A stretch of DNA of 64,000 nucleotides, taken from Stomorhina lunata (lineage: Eukaryota > Arthropoda > Insecta > Diptera > Rhiniidae). A program made the position numbers and the translations under genes. Where the stretch lies: positions 61,173,928 through 61,237,927 of the forward strand of contig OW121744.1 of NCBI GenBank assembly GCA_933228675.1. Reading direction: 5' to 3'. Shown piece by piece: positions 29,733 through 41,749 of this stretch; the stretch's first letter is position 1; every line of letters starts with the position of its first letter. The notes beneath the pieces were generated by a model that was given only the letters and a program-made list of their open reading frames with translations, searched no databases and was not told the origin of the DNA.

Positions 29733-32280
29733 TCCAATATTCGGCTTTGCCGAATCTTGGATACCCTTCACCAATGGCGTTGCAAAAGTACTTAATGTAA
29801 TTCCTAGCAAAATTTGGTTATACTAGTATTATATGCAAAGAGTCTTTAAAATTAAGAGTCGGAAAAAGAAAAGCTTTTCGGTGGCGTCATCATCTAGAAT
29901 AGTTATGCACCCAAAGGTTAAGTTGGGCAGGTGGCTGATGTCTAGGGAAGCTTCACTTGGGTTCTAAAGTGGTCCCTTTGTGAAAGATAATGATTACTAG
30001 ACTACAAGTAGAGAATGCATATTTAAGCCAGCCAGTAGTTTCGAAATAAAATAGACACATATTTTACGAACATTTAATAAAGTTCGGTAAACCAGATAAA
30101 CCATACAGAAAAGATGCTTCCAAATGTAGATGCCCTTACATTTGCAATAGCACATCGATTTGATGAAGTTTAAGTATTCTGGCATGCAACCCAAAAACAC
30201 AGTGCCCAGTGAGGGTTGTGCACTTTAATTCGTACGAATTATCCAACTAGTAAAAGTTCTTGATTAGTTATTTATGTAAAACTCTGAAGTTAGCGGACTG
30301 ATTTAGGTCAAAGCTTTAATAATGATAAGCCTTAAAATTATAGGGTATACACTCTTAGTTTTGGATACATACGTGAAATATATAGAAAATTTATTAAAGA
30401 TTTACTTATTAATCTGAAGTTAGTTAATTAATTAAAATGAACACTTCATCAATAATATTTGGGATGTATTGTTCCTTCGATCTGTCCGATGGATGTTTGG
30501 AAAGTTTTGCTGTAGTTCCTTGTGCAATTTTAATGTGATTTAATTTATCAGCATTAAATCGATTCCCGGTCGGGGTTATATGGGAGATTTCACTAAATGT
30601 GAATAGAGCTCGCCCATTTTCAATATCGAACTTTTCAAGAGATCAGAAATACTTTTTTCAAATGTTGTCCCTCTAGAAAGTTTATTTTAGGCGCTATCGC
30701 CCTGAATATCAATATTGTACAACGTCTTTATACTAAATGTCATCATCGTATCTTAGGCGAAGTTATATGGGATCAATTGTCAAACGTGAACGGATTTCTC
30801 CCAATTGCAATTAAAAAATTTAAATTTTCGTTGATATGTGAGATACTTACATACATATGTAGCTTTTGAACGGATATCATGTAATTAGCTGCATTTTTGT
30901 ACTTCCTAGGAAGATTACCTATAATTTGATATATAATACATTCTCAAATGTTATCATAATGTTCAAAAGTCAGACACAAAATTAAGATTAATGCAGAGTG
31001 TCTATCTGCTAAAATCAGATTTGTGGAGCTCCTGAATTTTACACAAAATTTTAGGATATTGTCCTACCCTGAATTTTATCATTGTCGATCAAAACACCAT
31101 CGCTTAAACGCTAAATTATATCTACCACAAATTACCGAATGCATTAGGATTAAGGTAATCCCCTGCGAAGGACGCTATTAAATTTCATCAAAATAAACAC
31201 CTGAGATATCGACAAAACAGGAGCTCCAAAAACTTGACTACAACAGAAAAAATTACAGACAGGTAGACGGACGGACAAAAAAACAGACGGACGGACAAAC
31301 AAACAGACGGACGGACAGACAGACAAACAGACTGACGGACGGAGGTCGCGAAATCGATTCTCCTGCCGATTCTGAGTTGATCGGTACAATTTGAATGGTA
31401 TTCGAAATCAGATTTGTGGAGTATAGATTTTAGAAAATCCTCACACAAAGAACGATGTCAAATTTTATCACAATCGGTCCATAAGCACCTGAGATATCGC
31501 TGAAACAATATTTACAAAATGTAAAGAAAATTTCTTAGACACGTACTTTGGGCAATTCGCTGTACATCACAAGCAGTGTTTTATCGATATCTCAATTGTT
31601 TATGGACCGCTTTTGAGAAAATTTAATAACGTGCTTGGCGGGGAATTTCCTAAAATCTGATATAAAATTTATGTAGGTCCGTGCTAAAGGAGGATGGTTT
31701 TTCCTATTTCTGCATTTCATTTTTTCAACAAACATTCTCTAATGCGAACTTTGGGCAATTTGCGATACATCAAATTCAGTGTTTTGGCGATATCTCAGTT
31801 GTTTATGGACCGATTTGGATAAAATTACAAGAGTGCTTTGGGAAACTATTTCCTACAATCTGATATATAACATATTATCACATGTATACCAGGAGTATCT
31901 TTTTTCTCTTGTTATTTAAAAGTGTGTTTTAATCAAAAATTTTCAAATTTTCGTCTAATTTTTGGTATTTTTTCGATATTTTCGGTGTTTATAAACCGAT
32001 TTTAATGAAATTTAATAGCGTTCATTGCGGGAGAATTTCCTAAAATCTGATATATAATTTATGTAAGTCCATCCTCCAGGGGCTTTAGAAACTTGATTTC
32101 AACAGACAGACGGACAGACAGACAGACAGACGGACGGACATCGCTTATTCGATTCTCCTCCCGATTCTGAGTCGATCGGTATAATTTTTATGGGGTCTAC
32201 GATCACTAATAAAAAATAAAAAAATTACAAACGGAATCACAAACTTATAATACCCTTTCACCTATTGGTGAAGGGTATAA
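29733..32280. mobile_element. Long H2-type Helentron-like repeat with GTCY tracts
   Basis: The ends are ATATTCGGCTTTGCCGAATC (a hairpin, CGGCTTTGCCG) with GATACCCTTCACCAATGG at the left, and CCTATTGGTGAAGGGTATAA at the right. The subterminal repeats are thus inverted. Internal GACGGACGGACA/GACAGACAGACA tracts are at 31256-31345 and 32100-32142. Several ~300-bp internal paragraphs repeat (for example CCTAAAATCTGATATA at 31649 and 32040). Small open frames made of VCPSVCPSV-like residues are translations of the GTCY tract and are not genes. The 2.5-kb length suggests internal duplications or a composite. Confidence 0.5.
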
Positions 32281-32319
32281 TAAACCATTTCCCGATATGA
32301 AAAAAATAAGGTAAAATCT

Positions 32320-32375
32320 GCGAAGATTGAACTTGGGACCTCTGGTATGCTAGGATATACCACGGCGGTTCGCAG
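32320..32375 (-). mobile_element. SINE head fragment (copy 3)
   Basis: TGAACTTGGGACCTCTGGTA and ATACCACGGCGGTTCG match the tRNA-like head of the SINE copies at 3660-3745 and 9360-9440, with a short internal deletion. The tail is absent. Confidence 0.5.
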
Positions 32376-33416
32376 ATGATAATTTCTACGACTGGGAAAA
32401 GTACCAGATCAGTGTTTATCACTAAAGCATTCAGAATATTTTTCTTCAAAATGCAGATTTTTTTTATCGATGTGTCCTTATGCTAAACTATTGTGACCTA
32501 TACAAACATGAACTTGAGTATTAATTGAGGTTTCTTTTGATCTATAAATATATCAAAGGTAATTGGCATCGATATTTATTTTTAAGTACATACAAGTATA
32601 ATTTACAAGTAAATTTAAACCATTATTATGATAAATTCTTTTCAAAAAATAAAATAATGTATAAATTGAAAAGTATATAATTTGTATGAGTAGCAGATAT
32701 ATTTTCCACCTCCTAACAACGCCCACTCACCTAATCAACTGATATAATTTTCCACTACTTTGTGGCAGGTAAGAAACTAAAACAGATACAAAATATATCT
32801 ATAGATACAAGATACTCGTATACAAAAGATACAACATCACGCGATTCTTCATCTGTTGAGAGTGAGAAATAACATCAAATAAAATCGATTTTACAGGATG
32901 TTTTTCTTCTAAATATTTATTTATAACCATAAAAAGAATAAATAATCGAAAGGCCCATGAATTCTTTCTGGTGTAAAGAACTAAGAAACATGTGATTGTT
33001 GTCAGTCAATATTTTATTCATTCCATTGGCCATCAGTCAGTCACATAGACCAAATGTCTGTCTGACTCGCTGAATGGCTGCATATCAGTCTGAGGCAAGG
33101 AGTGAGTAAGTGAGTTTACAGGTGACTACCTAACCGACCTTGACCGTGACTATAGATTTTCCATGATGTGAAAAATACATGGCGTTGTATAATATAATTT
33201 TCCAAATAAATATAAATAGTATTTCTTGTCTGTATACTTAAGTGTGGCAAGAAACATCAATAAATATTGAAATCATTATTAATTTATAAACGTGGGAGTA
33301 GAATTGAAATATAAAGCAATTTTCACACATCGTAGAATGGAAAATCTTCAAACCACAGGGATATTTAAATAACGTCACATAAAATGCAAAAGGTCTGTCA
33401 TCGTTTCAAAACTTAT
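32376..33416. other. 1.0 kb apparently unique DNA
   Basis: AT-rich, with TCAGTCAGTC and TGTCTGTCTGAC patches near 33000-33070. No gene recognised. Confidence 0.4.
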
Positions 33417-33566
33417 AACGGTAAGCTTGATTATCATGAAACTCCACATGGCTATTGAGGTGGGGTATTCGAATTTGGGGTCTGTAGACTTATCAGGAGG
33501 GGGTTATATGCCCTCAAAGATATAAATGAATTTTGAGGGCCCCTCATGAAAATCGAGCTTACCGTT
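33417..33566. mobile_element. 150-bp inverted-repeat element
   Basis: ACGGTAAGCTTGATTATCATGA at the left is mirrored by TCATGAAAATCGAGCTTACCGT at the right (about 20 of 22 match). The interior is comparatively GC-rich (TTTGGGGTC, GGAGGGGGTT, GAGGGCCCC). The flanks are TTATA and TTAAA, so the duplication is unclear. It is a candidate MITE. Confidence 0.5.
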
Positions 33567-34025
33567 TAAAAGTTCTTAAAATATTTCCCTAAATTGTTTT
33601 TAACTGTGCGATTGTTTACTGAATTTGACCAAGTCCGTGATATGCTTAAGAATGTCAAAATCTGTTGTGTTTCGAAAAGGTCACTAAAAATCGGCGCTTG
33701 TTCCAATAAATTGATAAGTGCAATATCGTCATGTTTTCCGCTATATAAGAAAAACCAACAGTTATAGACGGATCGGTTTCCTCAAAACACTGTAAAGTAA
33801 ATACTAGCCTATATTTCCCGAAAGACTGGACCTATTTAAATCGTATAGTTAGTGGATTTGTTTCACTGAAGTCTTTGAAGAAATAAGAAAAACCAACCGG
33901 TTTATTCTTTACCTCGAGAGTGCGAATTTGTCGTCTAAGACAAGGGACTTTTTGATTACTCAAAACTTTAAATTATGAGTCGTCCGACGAAAAGTCTTGA
34001 TTTGACATCAAATGACTTATTTATA
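33567..34025. other. Interval without recognised features
   Basis: Unique-looking AT-rich DNA with no reading frame of note. Confidence 0.35.
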
Positions 34026-34636
34026 AACAAGTAAGAAAGTACTATAGTCGGCCAAGCCCGACCATACGATACCCTTCACCACTAAGGTCAAAGGTGTTCT
34101 TTTTCCTGTATAAAGACAAATATTTGCTAAATTTTACCATCATACAAACATTTTTCCAAAACTTACATATTTAAGCTGTTTCTGTCACTTAGACTTATAT
34201 GAGAACTAAGGTCAAATGTGGACCGATTATCTCGAAATTTAGCAAATTGAGAACAGTTTTTTTCAAAAATTATGTGTTCAAAAAATAAACTCAAAATTCT
34301 TATTATCTTCAGATTTACTAGCATTTTAGTAATTTTTTCCTCATTTGGTGCGTTTTGACAGAAGAGTTTGTATGGGAGCTATGGTGAAATGTGGACAGTG
34401 ATTTTGGTTTACATAAGCAGTATTTGTTTTAAATTTCATGAAAAAAACATTAATATTTGTAGCCAAAATATCAATTCCGGGAAGTGGGACATATGAGAGG
34501 TACTATAAATAATAGGCGGATTTTGATGAATTTAAATAGCCATGGTCCCACTGTCAATTATTTGTACCAAATTTTATAAAATTATCTTTAGAATTGCGAC
34601 CTGTACTTTGATTGCATGGTTTACATGGGGGTCCAG

Positions 34637-35327
34637 TAGGGTTGCCAGTCAGGCTGGATTCGACTGGATTGTCCAACTTTTTTAGGGCTTTTTCAGTGAC
34701 AAGCTAAAATTAAATTTGTCCAGCTGAAAGGTCACTGATCCAAAGATTTTTCGTCGAATCTTCCTCTCAAAAACTAAAAGAATAGCTTCCTCTGCCTGTG
34801 CAAGTGTCCATGATTCAACACCATATAATAACACTGGTAGTACCTATAAGCGTTTTGTAGAGCATAATTTAAGTTCTTACAGGGAGAGCTTTATTTCTTA
34901 TCTGCCTGTCAAAATAGCATATGTTGGCAAGTATGATTCTACGTTTGATTTCGAAACTTATGTCGTTATTTATGTTGACGGCGTTATCGAGGTAAACAAA
35001 TTCTTTTACAACCTTGTAGCTATAGTTCTCAACGATGACATGTGGTCCAATTCTTGAGGATTAATAGCGCAATGTGCAACAAGCACGTGTTTTCTGTTGA
35101 AAATTGTTTAAGATGTATTAGCTGCAGCATCTCGGACGATTTAATTTTCTCTCGATATCGCTGCGGTTAATTACGGTATTCGCAATTCGGTTTATCAATA
35201 ATTGAAAGATTCACCGAAGCAATTTATTAAATCAAGTTTTTCATTATTAATGTCCAGCTAATTTTTAGGTTGTCAGGCGTTTTTTTATTATGTCCAGCTT
35301 TTTCAGGATTTGTGTCTGGCAACCCTA
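34637..35327. mobile_element. 691-bp hAT-like TIR element carrying a captured LINE fragment
   Basis: Begins TAGGGTTGCCAGTCAGGCTG and ends with the inverse (TGTGTCTGGCAACCCTA). It is flanked by 8-bp GGGTCCAG (34629-34636) and AGGTCCAG (35328-35335), a 7/8 match. The host H1 repeat reads through when it is removed. Most of the interior is not terminal repeat but reverse-transcriptase-like sequence on the minus strand (see next entry). No transposase. Confidence 0.75.
34740..35062 (-). pseudogene. Reverse-transcriptase C-terminal fragment (RTE-like LINE) inside TIR element
   Basis: The minus strand encodes FVYLDNAVNINNDISFEIKR and RRIILANICYF, then after a stop/frameshift VLPVLLYGVESWTLAQAEEA and VFERKIRRKIFGSV. 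This matches the thumb and post-thumb region of RTE-type and related LINE reverse transcriptases (pattern: YLGS, NDI, EIKRRI, LYG.E.WT, E.RILRK.). It is bounded on both sides by the termini of a hAT-like element, so it was probably captured or the element inserted around it. It is not functional. Confidence 0.7.
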
Positions 35328-36022
35328 AGGTCCAGCCAGCCTCCCAGCCAGACGGACGGACAGACTGTCAAATCGACTCAGAAAGTGATTATAAGCCTAT
35401 TGGTATACTAAAAGGGGGGTGTGAGACAAATGTTTTTATGTGTTACATACATCAGCACAAACTTATAATGCCCTTTTTACCTCTGGTGGTGAAGAGTATA
35501 AAAAGTGTTAATTAAGTTAATATCTCGAAAACTAGAACCAATATCAAATAATCTTAAAAACAGCTTTTGGTTGCTTAGATCAAAAACCGTGTATACTTGT
35601 GCAATTAATGATGATAAACAAGTTACAGTAGTCGGCAGAATTATTTTGACATATCAGCTGTTTTCTTCTTTTTCTATTTCCGGTCCTCACAATTAAAAAA
35701 AAAAAACAATTAAAAATATTGAAAATAATAAAAAAATATTGTAATTTATTAGAAAACAAAAGACTTTCATATTTTAAAAGTTTTGTATAAACTAAAAAAC
35801 TAAATTTTAGGATGTGGCATAAGTATTTTGACATATTTTTACAGAGCTGATTTAAAAAAATTGGGAGCTTCAAGGTCAACAAAAAATTATAATAATTATT
35901 TAAATTAATCAGAAATGTATCCTCCTTTAGCGTTTAAAGCTTTTTGGTGGTGGTTCGGAACAGAATCCGCCAAGAACTGTAGAAACATCATTATTGAAGT
36001 CTCTTTCCAAGCATTTGCGACC

Positions 36023-36346
36023 TCAATAAGCGTTATATCTTTTGTTCTTTTTAAATCCGCAGATCTGTTTTGCTTTCTGTATGACTACAAATTTTCTATT
36101 ACATAAAAAACTGGTTTTTGCAGAAGCCAATCCAGAGTTTTGAACACCAGCCTCTGTTACAAATTTTGGGATCTTTTTGCTCTTATGACATGGAGCGTTA
36201 TCCTGTTGGAAAATGAATGCTTCTCCGATCAATTTATCGCCGGAGGGAAATGCATATTCACCCAATACTCTTAAATGTTGATGATGGCTCATGGAACCGT
36301 CAACAGGAACCATGTTCTCCACTACAGGCATATATCCCCAGAACAT
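36023..36346 (-). pseudogene. Tc1-like transposase C-terminal fragment (left arm)
   Basis: A 107-codon frame containing MFWGYMPVVENMVPVDGSM and FIFQQDNAPCHKSKK. FQQDNAPCH is the second catalytic aspartate block of Tc1/mariner DDE transposases. Downstream the sequence degenerates and the third catalytic block is missing. The N-terminal DNA-binding half is absent. Confidence 0.7.
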
Positions 36347-36459
36347 AACACTTCCACCTCCATGGCTTACTTTCTGTCATACAGGTGCAACATTTTAATG
36401 GATTTTTTTTAATTTAATTTGACAAAAACTATTTTGTGTAATGAGAGTGCACCCGTAGT

Positions 36460-36515
36460 CCAGAAAGTATGATATGAAGGTGATAACGCATTAACCTCCA
36501 TATCATACTTTCTGG
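36460..36515. other. 21-bp stem hairpin at the centre of the fold-back element
   Basis: CCAGAAAGTATGATATGAAGG (36460-36480) is complementary to 36495-36515 with one mismatch, leaving a 14-nt loop. It marks the axis between the two transposase halves. Confidence 0.8.
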
Positions 36516-36801
36516 CCTGGGGATATATTCATGTAGTGGAGTAGGGAACATGGTTTCTGTTGACGGTTCCATGAGCCATCATCAATATTTAAGAGTATTG
36601 AGTGAATATGCATTTCCCTCCGGCGATAAGTTGATCAAAGAAGCATTAATTTTCCAACAGGATAACGCTCCATGTCATAAGAGCAAGATAATCACAAAAT
36701 TTGTAACAGAGGCTTCCCCAAAGTCAAGTTTTTTATGTAATAGAAAATGTGTAGTCATACAGAAAGCAAAACAGATCTGCGGATTTGACCAGAACAAATG
36801 A
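36514..36801 (+). pseudogene. Tc1-like transposase C-terminal fragment (right arm)
   Basis: Encodes MVSVDGSMSHHQYLRVLSEY and LIFQQDNAPCHKSKI, the mirror partner of the left-arm fragment. Both arms share the unusual tail SFLCNRK.VVIQKAKQICGF, so they derive from one another and not from two independent insertions. Confidence 0.7.
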
Positions 36802-37052
36802 TTAAATGGTTATTGATGTCGCAAATCCTTGGAAAAAGATTTCAATGGAGTTTCTACAGTTCTTGGGGGATTCTGTTCCGAACCTCCACCAAATCGTTTT
36901 AAATGCTAAAGGAGAATATATTTTTGATTAATTTAAATAATTATTATTAATTCTTGTTGACCTTGAAGCCCCCAACTTTTTTAAATTTGCTCTGTAAAAA
37001 TATGTCAAAATACTTATGCCGCATCCTAAAATTTCCTTTTTTAGTTTTAATT

Positions 37053-38844
37053 AAAAACAAGTAAGAGTGTTATATTCGGCTGTGCCTAATCTTATATACC
37101 CACCATCAAGTTGTGTTAAATTTAGAAACATATCTCATATATATACGAGGGTGCAGCAAATTCAAAACGTGGACCAAATTGGAAAAAAGTTGTTACGCTA
37201 GTTGTCATTGTTGGTAAAATATTTGGAATAACTTCGGTTGCAGTAGCTTTATAGTTCAACATTCAAAAGTATGTAAGTGGTTTCCCTAGTATTTATTTAC
37301 TTTGAACAAAATTCGTTATCACAACCGGGTATGGTTTTACAATAATAAGTTGTTAAATACTTTTCCTTTAGCTTAACATTTAGTTAGGATAAAGAAGTTG
37401 ATAGTAATACGACTGGTCCATAAATTTTGTAAGGAGGTCCTAATGCATCTACCATATACAAATCTTAATATGCTGCTTGTACCTCCGAATCTTTTTAATT
37501 GTAGATATAAAAAGGGGATCTAATATATATATAAGAATTATAGCCAAATGTTGACCGATTGTAACACTGGTTGGTATTTATGTAAAGCTTATTTTTGCAA
37601 AATTTAGTGGCAATAGCTATCACAGTTTCTAATTTAATAGCTTTTAACTGGTCCTTGCTAAATATTTTTTGGTTTCCGGGAGTGTATTTTATATGAGAGT
37701 TATAGTCAAATATGGACCGATTCCTATAAAATTTGATATACTGACCAATAATTGTATAAAACTTCTCTATACTAAATTTAGTCGTCATAGCTATTACAAT
37801 TGTATTCAATTTATCAGCATTCATGTGTTTCCCGGGGCGGGGTTATATGGGAGCTCTAACTAAATGTGAACCGATTTTGCCCATTTTCAGTATACAACTT
37901 TTGTTACATATCAGAAATACTTTTGTAAAATTTTGTCTCTCTAGCTTTTATAGTTAAGGAGCTGTCGCGCTTTTATCTGACGGACAGACGGACATAAATC
38001 TCCTTTTCTTTTTGTATTTTTGTGTTTCTGTAAGTTTTTTATATGGGAGCTATGGTCAAATGGTGACCGATTGTAACAAAATTTTGCACACTGGCTGGCA
38101 TTCACATAAGACTTGCTTTTGTAAAATTTTGTTGCTATAGCCCTTTCAGTTAAGGCGCTATCGCGCTTTTATCTAACGGACAGACGGACATAAACCCCCT
38201 TTTCTTTTTGTATTTTTGTGTTTCCGTAAGTTTTTTATACGGGAGCTAGGTCAAATGGTGACCGATTGTGACAAAATTTTGCACACTGGCTGGTATTCAC
38301 ATAAGACTTATTTGTGCTAAATTTGGTGGTCAAAGCTACTACAGTTTATCATTTATTGGCATTTAAGTGAATTTCAGGTGGAATTTAGGCTGTTTCCGTA
38401 TGTTTTTTATATGGGAGCTATGGTTAAATGTGAACCGATTTCGATGAAATTTTACATGCTACCTACTGCTTATGGAAAACTTCTAGATACCAAATTTTGT
38501 CATCATAGCTATTATAATTTGTCAGTTATTAGCAAATAAGCGACTATCCCAGACGAGGTTATACGGGAGCTATGGTCAAATGTTAACCGATTTTGCCCAA
38601 TTTCAATACCAAAATTTTCTCATAAATGAGGAATGTTTTTGCTAAGTTTCAGTGAGCTAGCTCCTTTCGTTTAGGCGTTATCGTGATTTCAACAGACAGA
38701 CAGACAGACATCGCTCAATCGTCTTAGAATTTTATAAGGATTCAGAATATATATCGTTTTTGATTTTTGAGCCAACATTAAGGAAATTACAAACGGAATG
38801 ACAATCTCAATATACCCCCCATTATTTTTGATGGTGGGTATAAA
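37053..38844. mobile_element. Helentron-like repeat H2, full copy
   Basis: Starts AAAAACAAGTAAGAGTGTTA, TATATACCCACCATCAA, and ends TTTGATGGTGGGTATAAAA, giving inverted subterminal repeats. ACGGACAGACGGACA and CAGACAGACAGACA tracts are internal (37979, 38178, 38694). Paragraphs of ~180-240 bp repeat inside (TGACCGATTGTAACAAAATTTTGCACACTGGCTGG around 38075 and 38265). No coding. It is inserted in the right arm of the fold-back element. Confidence 0.6.
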
Positions 38845-39011
38845 AATATATACAAAACTTTAAAAATATGAAAGGTCTTTTGTTTTCTAATAAATTACAA
38901 TATTTATTAATATTTTCAATATTTTTAATTTATTTTTTTAATTGCATAGGACCGGAAATAAAAAAGAAGAAAAACAATTGGTTTGTCAAAATAATTCTGA
39001 CGACTAGTGTA

Positions 39012-40270
39012 TGTTTCTAAAATTAAAAAATAAATTGATGGGAAGACCATTTTATAGAACGAAATCTTTTTTGAGTTAATAATTTAATAATAAATTTGAG
39101 CACAACAAAAATTACCTTAAAAGTTGATTAAGAAAAGCAACAAATGTTAAATTCGTTGATTTCTTTAAAAATTAATTAATTAGTTAATTTAACTGGAAGT
39201 AGTTACATATATTATATTTAGCATTATATACCTACATATTTATTAAGAATTGAATTAATTAAAAACAAAACACTTGTGTTATATTTTTTTAAATTTTAAT
39301 AAAACAATTATATTTTATTTTAAATTGTTTAATTATTTCTCTCATTTGTTTTTAAAATTTGTTTACATAATTTCTATTTACTTTTTCTTATTCGTTTAAA
39401 TATTTATTTTTTGTTTTTATTCTTTATTAAAACAACAAAAACATAAGGCAAGCACACGCATTACAACAAAATATTGTTGCGTATTGTTGTATCTTCTCGT
39501 TTTGTTTGTTTACTTTCGTACACAAGTTGCGTTCGATGATGCAGAATAATAAAACAAAATACACACATCAACAGCAAAACAATAACAACAAATGCAACAC
39601 TAACAATTTGTTTTTTAAAATTCAAACAAATATCGCGACCGTTACAACCAACCGACCGTTTCATACAATCAGATTTTCAAGACTAACAAGATTTAAATGT
39701 GTTTTGTTTTATTTTGTTGCTGTTTGACTGGGGTTCAGGTTGGTTCGGGCTAAAATACAAACGATTTAAGTTTTTTTTTATTTTTGTTATCATTCTTTGC
39801 TTTTGCGATTCTATAGAGTTGGTGAGTTAAGACACGTTCGTATGGGAATGAATGTTGGGTTGTAACAAAACATGTTTATGGCATGTTGAGGGTAGTTTTG
39901 TTGCAAGAGTTGGTGAGTTTTTTTCCCTAAATCAAAATGTTTATATGCAAAACAATCGATACATGTTTATACTCATAAGTATAGAGTCTTTGCGTATAAT
40001 ATTGTGTTGCTGGACACATATTATGTTGGGTAAAAAGATGCTTAAAAAGTTCTTCTCATACTTTATCTTTGACCGCTAAAAGCCTCTTGTATATCCTAAA
40101 TACGTTTTAATACATATTAAGTGTAATAGAATTTAGGCCTTTTGCTCCACTTGGTGTCAAGGCTAACAGAAGAAGGTGCTCTATAGCTGTGTTTAGAACA
40201 CTGTAAATCGCTTATGATTCATTGATGTACAACCATTGTCGCCGTAAAGATACAACTTAGTAGATACAAA
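39012..40270. other. 1.26 kb apparently unique DNA
   Basis: Poly(T)/poly(A)-rich and CAA-repeat-rich (39550-39600: ACAGCAAAACAATAACAACA). The short frames here are low-complexity and unconvincing. This looks like single-copy intergenic or intronic fly DNA. Confidence 0.4.
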
Positions 40271-41690
40271 TCAAGTAAGAAAGTGCTATAGTCGGTCAAG
40301 CCCGACCATACGATACCCTTCACCATTAAGGTCAAAGGTGTTAATTTTCTTAAATAAAGACAAATATTTGCTAAATTTTCCCATCATACAAACATTTTCT
40401 CAAAACTTATATATTTAAGCTATTTCAAGTGTGGAGCGATTATCTCGAAATTTGACAAATTGATTATGGTTGTAACAAAAATTATGTATGCAAAAAATAA
40501 ACTTCAAATTCTCATTATTTCAGACTTACGAGCGTTTTAGTGATTTTTGTCTCATTTAGTGCGTTTTGACAGAAGAGTTTGTTTGGGAGCTATAGTCAAA
40601 TGGACCGATTTCAAAGAAATTTGGTACGGTGATTTTGGTTTATACAAGCGGTAGTTGTTTAAAATTTCATAAAAAACTATTGATATCTGTGGCCAAAATA
40701 TCAATTCCGGGAAGTGAGACCAATGGGAGGTACCATAACTAATGCACCGATTTTGACGAATATCAATAGCCTGGTCCCACTATCAAAAAAGTGATCTGTG
40801 CCAAATTTCATCAAATTATCTTTAGAATTGCGACCTGTACTAGGATTACATGGTTTACATGGGGGTCCAGCCAGACGGACGGACTGACATCACCAAATCG
40901 ACTCAGAAAGTAATTCTAAGCCTATTGTTATACTAACAGGTGTATTTAAGAAAAATATGCGTTACATGTATCAGCTCAAACTTATAATACCCTTTCCACC
41001 TATGGTAAGAAAAGTCTATAGTCGGTCAAGCCTATTTAGGGCACCTCCCTAGACCTATGGGAGGTACCCTAAATAACAGACCGATTTTGAGGAATTTCAA
41101 TAGCAATGGTCCCACAACCAATTATTGTGTGTAACAAATTTCATCAAATTATCTTTGGAATTGCGAGCTGTACTTTGACTATAATTTTTTCATGGGGATC
41201 CAGCCAGACGGACTGATAATATTAAATCGACTCGGGAAGTGGTTCTAAGTCTATTTGTACACTTAAAGGTGGATCTAAGATCAATATCACTATGCGTTCT
41301 ATACACCAGAACAAACTTATAAAAAACAAGTATGAAAAGCTATAGTCGTTCAAGCCCGACTATATGATACCCTTCATAACTAAGGTTAAATATTGACCAA
41401 CATTTAAACATGTTTTCCTTAAGTCTTAGAGTCATACATATACTTATAATATGTGCTACTTTGTTCCAAATTTCGAGATTTAAGTAGATTTATGTCATTT
41501 CCGGCTAAGGACCTGAGCTAGGGTCAATTTTGGGTCGAGTGTAGCCATACTTCGATTATTGGTTTATACTTACAAAATATTTATTTCTGCAAAGTTTAAG
41601 TTATAAAAACATTCATCTTTAGATTTAGATTGAAAAGCGTTTTTGTAATTTTATGGGTATTTAAACGACTTTTAAAAATTTGCCTTGTAT
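40271..41690 (-). mobile_element. Helentron-like repeat H1: one near-full and two partial head-to-tail copies
   Basis: The first unit, 40271-41008, runs from CAAGTAAGAAAGTGCTATAG to CCTTTCCACCTATGGTAAG. It runs directly into a second partial unit (41009-41320, AAGTCTATAGTCGGTCAAGC) and a third (41325-41690, AACAAGTATGAAAAGCTATA). The same orientation and immediate joins suggest tandem formation. Confidence 0.55.
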
Positions 41691-41749
41691 GTGAGATATG
41701 GTCAAAAATGGTCCGATTCCTACAAAACTAGGTATGATTAAGGTTACCA

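Larger units (their letters stand above)
34026..35505 (-). mobile_element. Helentron-like repeat H1, copy 4, interrupted
   Basis: Starts AACAAGTAAGAAAGTACTAT and ends CCTCTGGTGGTGAAGAGTAT. The inserted hAT-like element at 34637-35327 splits it in the GGGGGTCCAG stretch, just before the GACGGACGGACA tract. The two parts rejoin cleanly. Confidence 0.65.
35626..39009. mobile_element. Fold-back Tc1-like element (two inverted transposase halves)
   Basis: The outer ends CAGTAGTCGGCAGAATTATT (left) and CACTAGTCGTCAGAATTATT (right, inverted) are flanked by TA (35624-35625, 39010-39011). The left arm (to about 36450) and right arm (from about 36520) are ~0.7-kb inverted copies. Each encodes the C-terminal half of a Tc1-type transposase pointing outwards. 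The centre is a 21-bp hairpin (36460-36515). The right arm is split by an H2 repeat (37053-38844). The TIRs, outward coding and hairpin make it a fold-back derivative without an intact N-terminus. Confidence 0.65.

Noticed and set aside
31150..31448. Overlapping minus-strand frames with VCPSVCPSV-type residues
   Set aside because: They translate the GTCY microsatellite tract of an H2-type repeat in different frames.
39506..39727. 73-codon CAA/AAC-rich frame as a host exon
   Set aside because: Low-complexity N/Q/T-rich translation with an equally long overlapping antisense frame. No splice or start context convincing enough.
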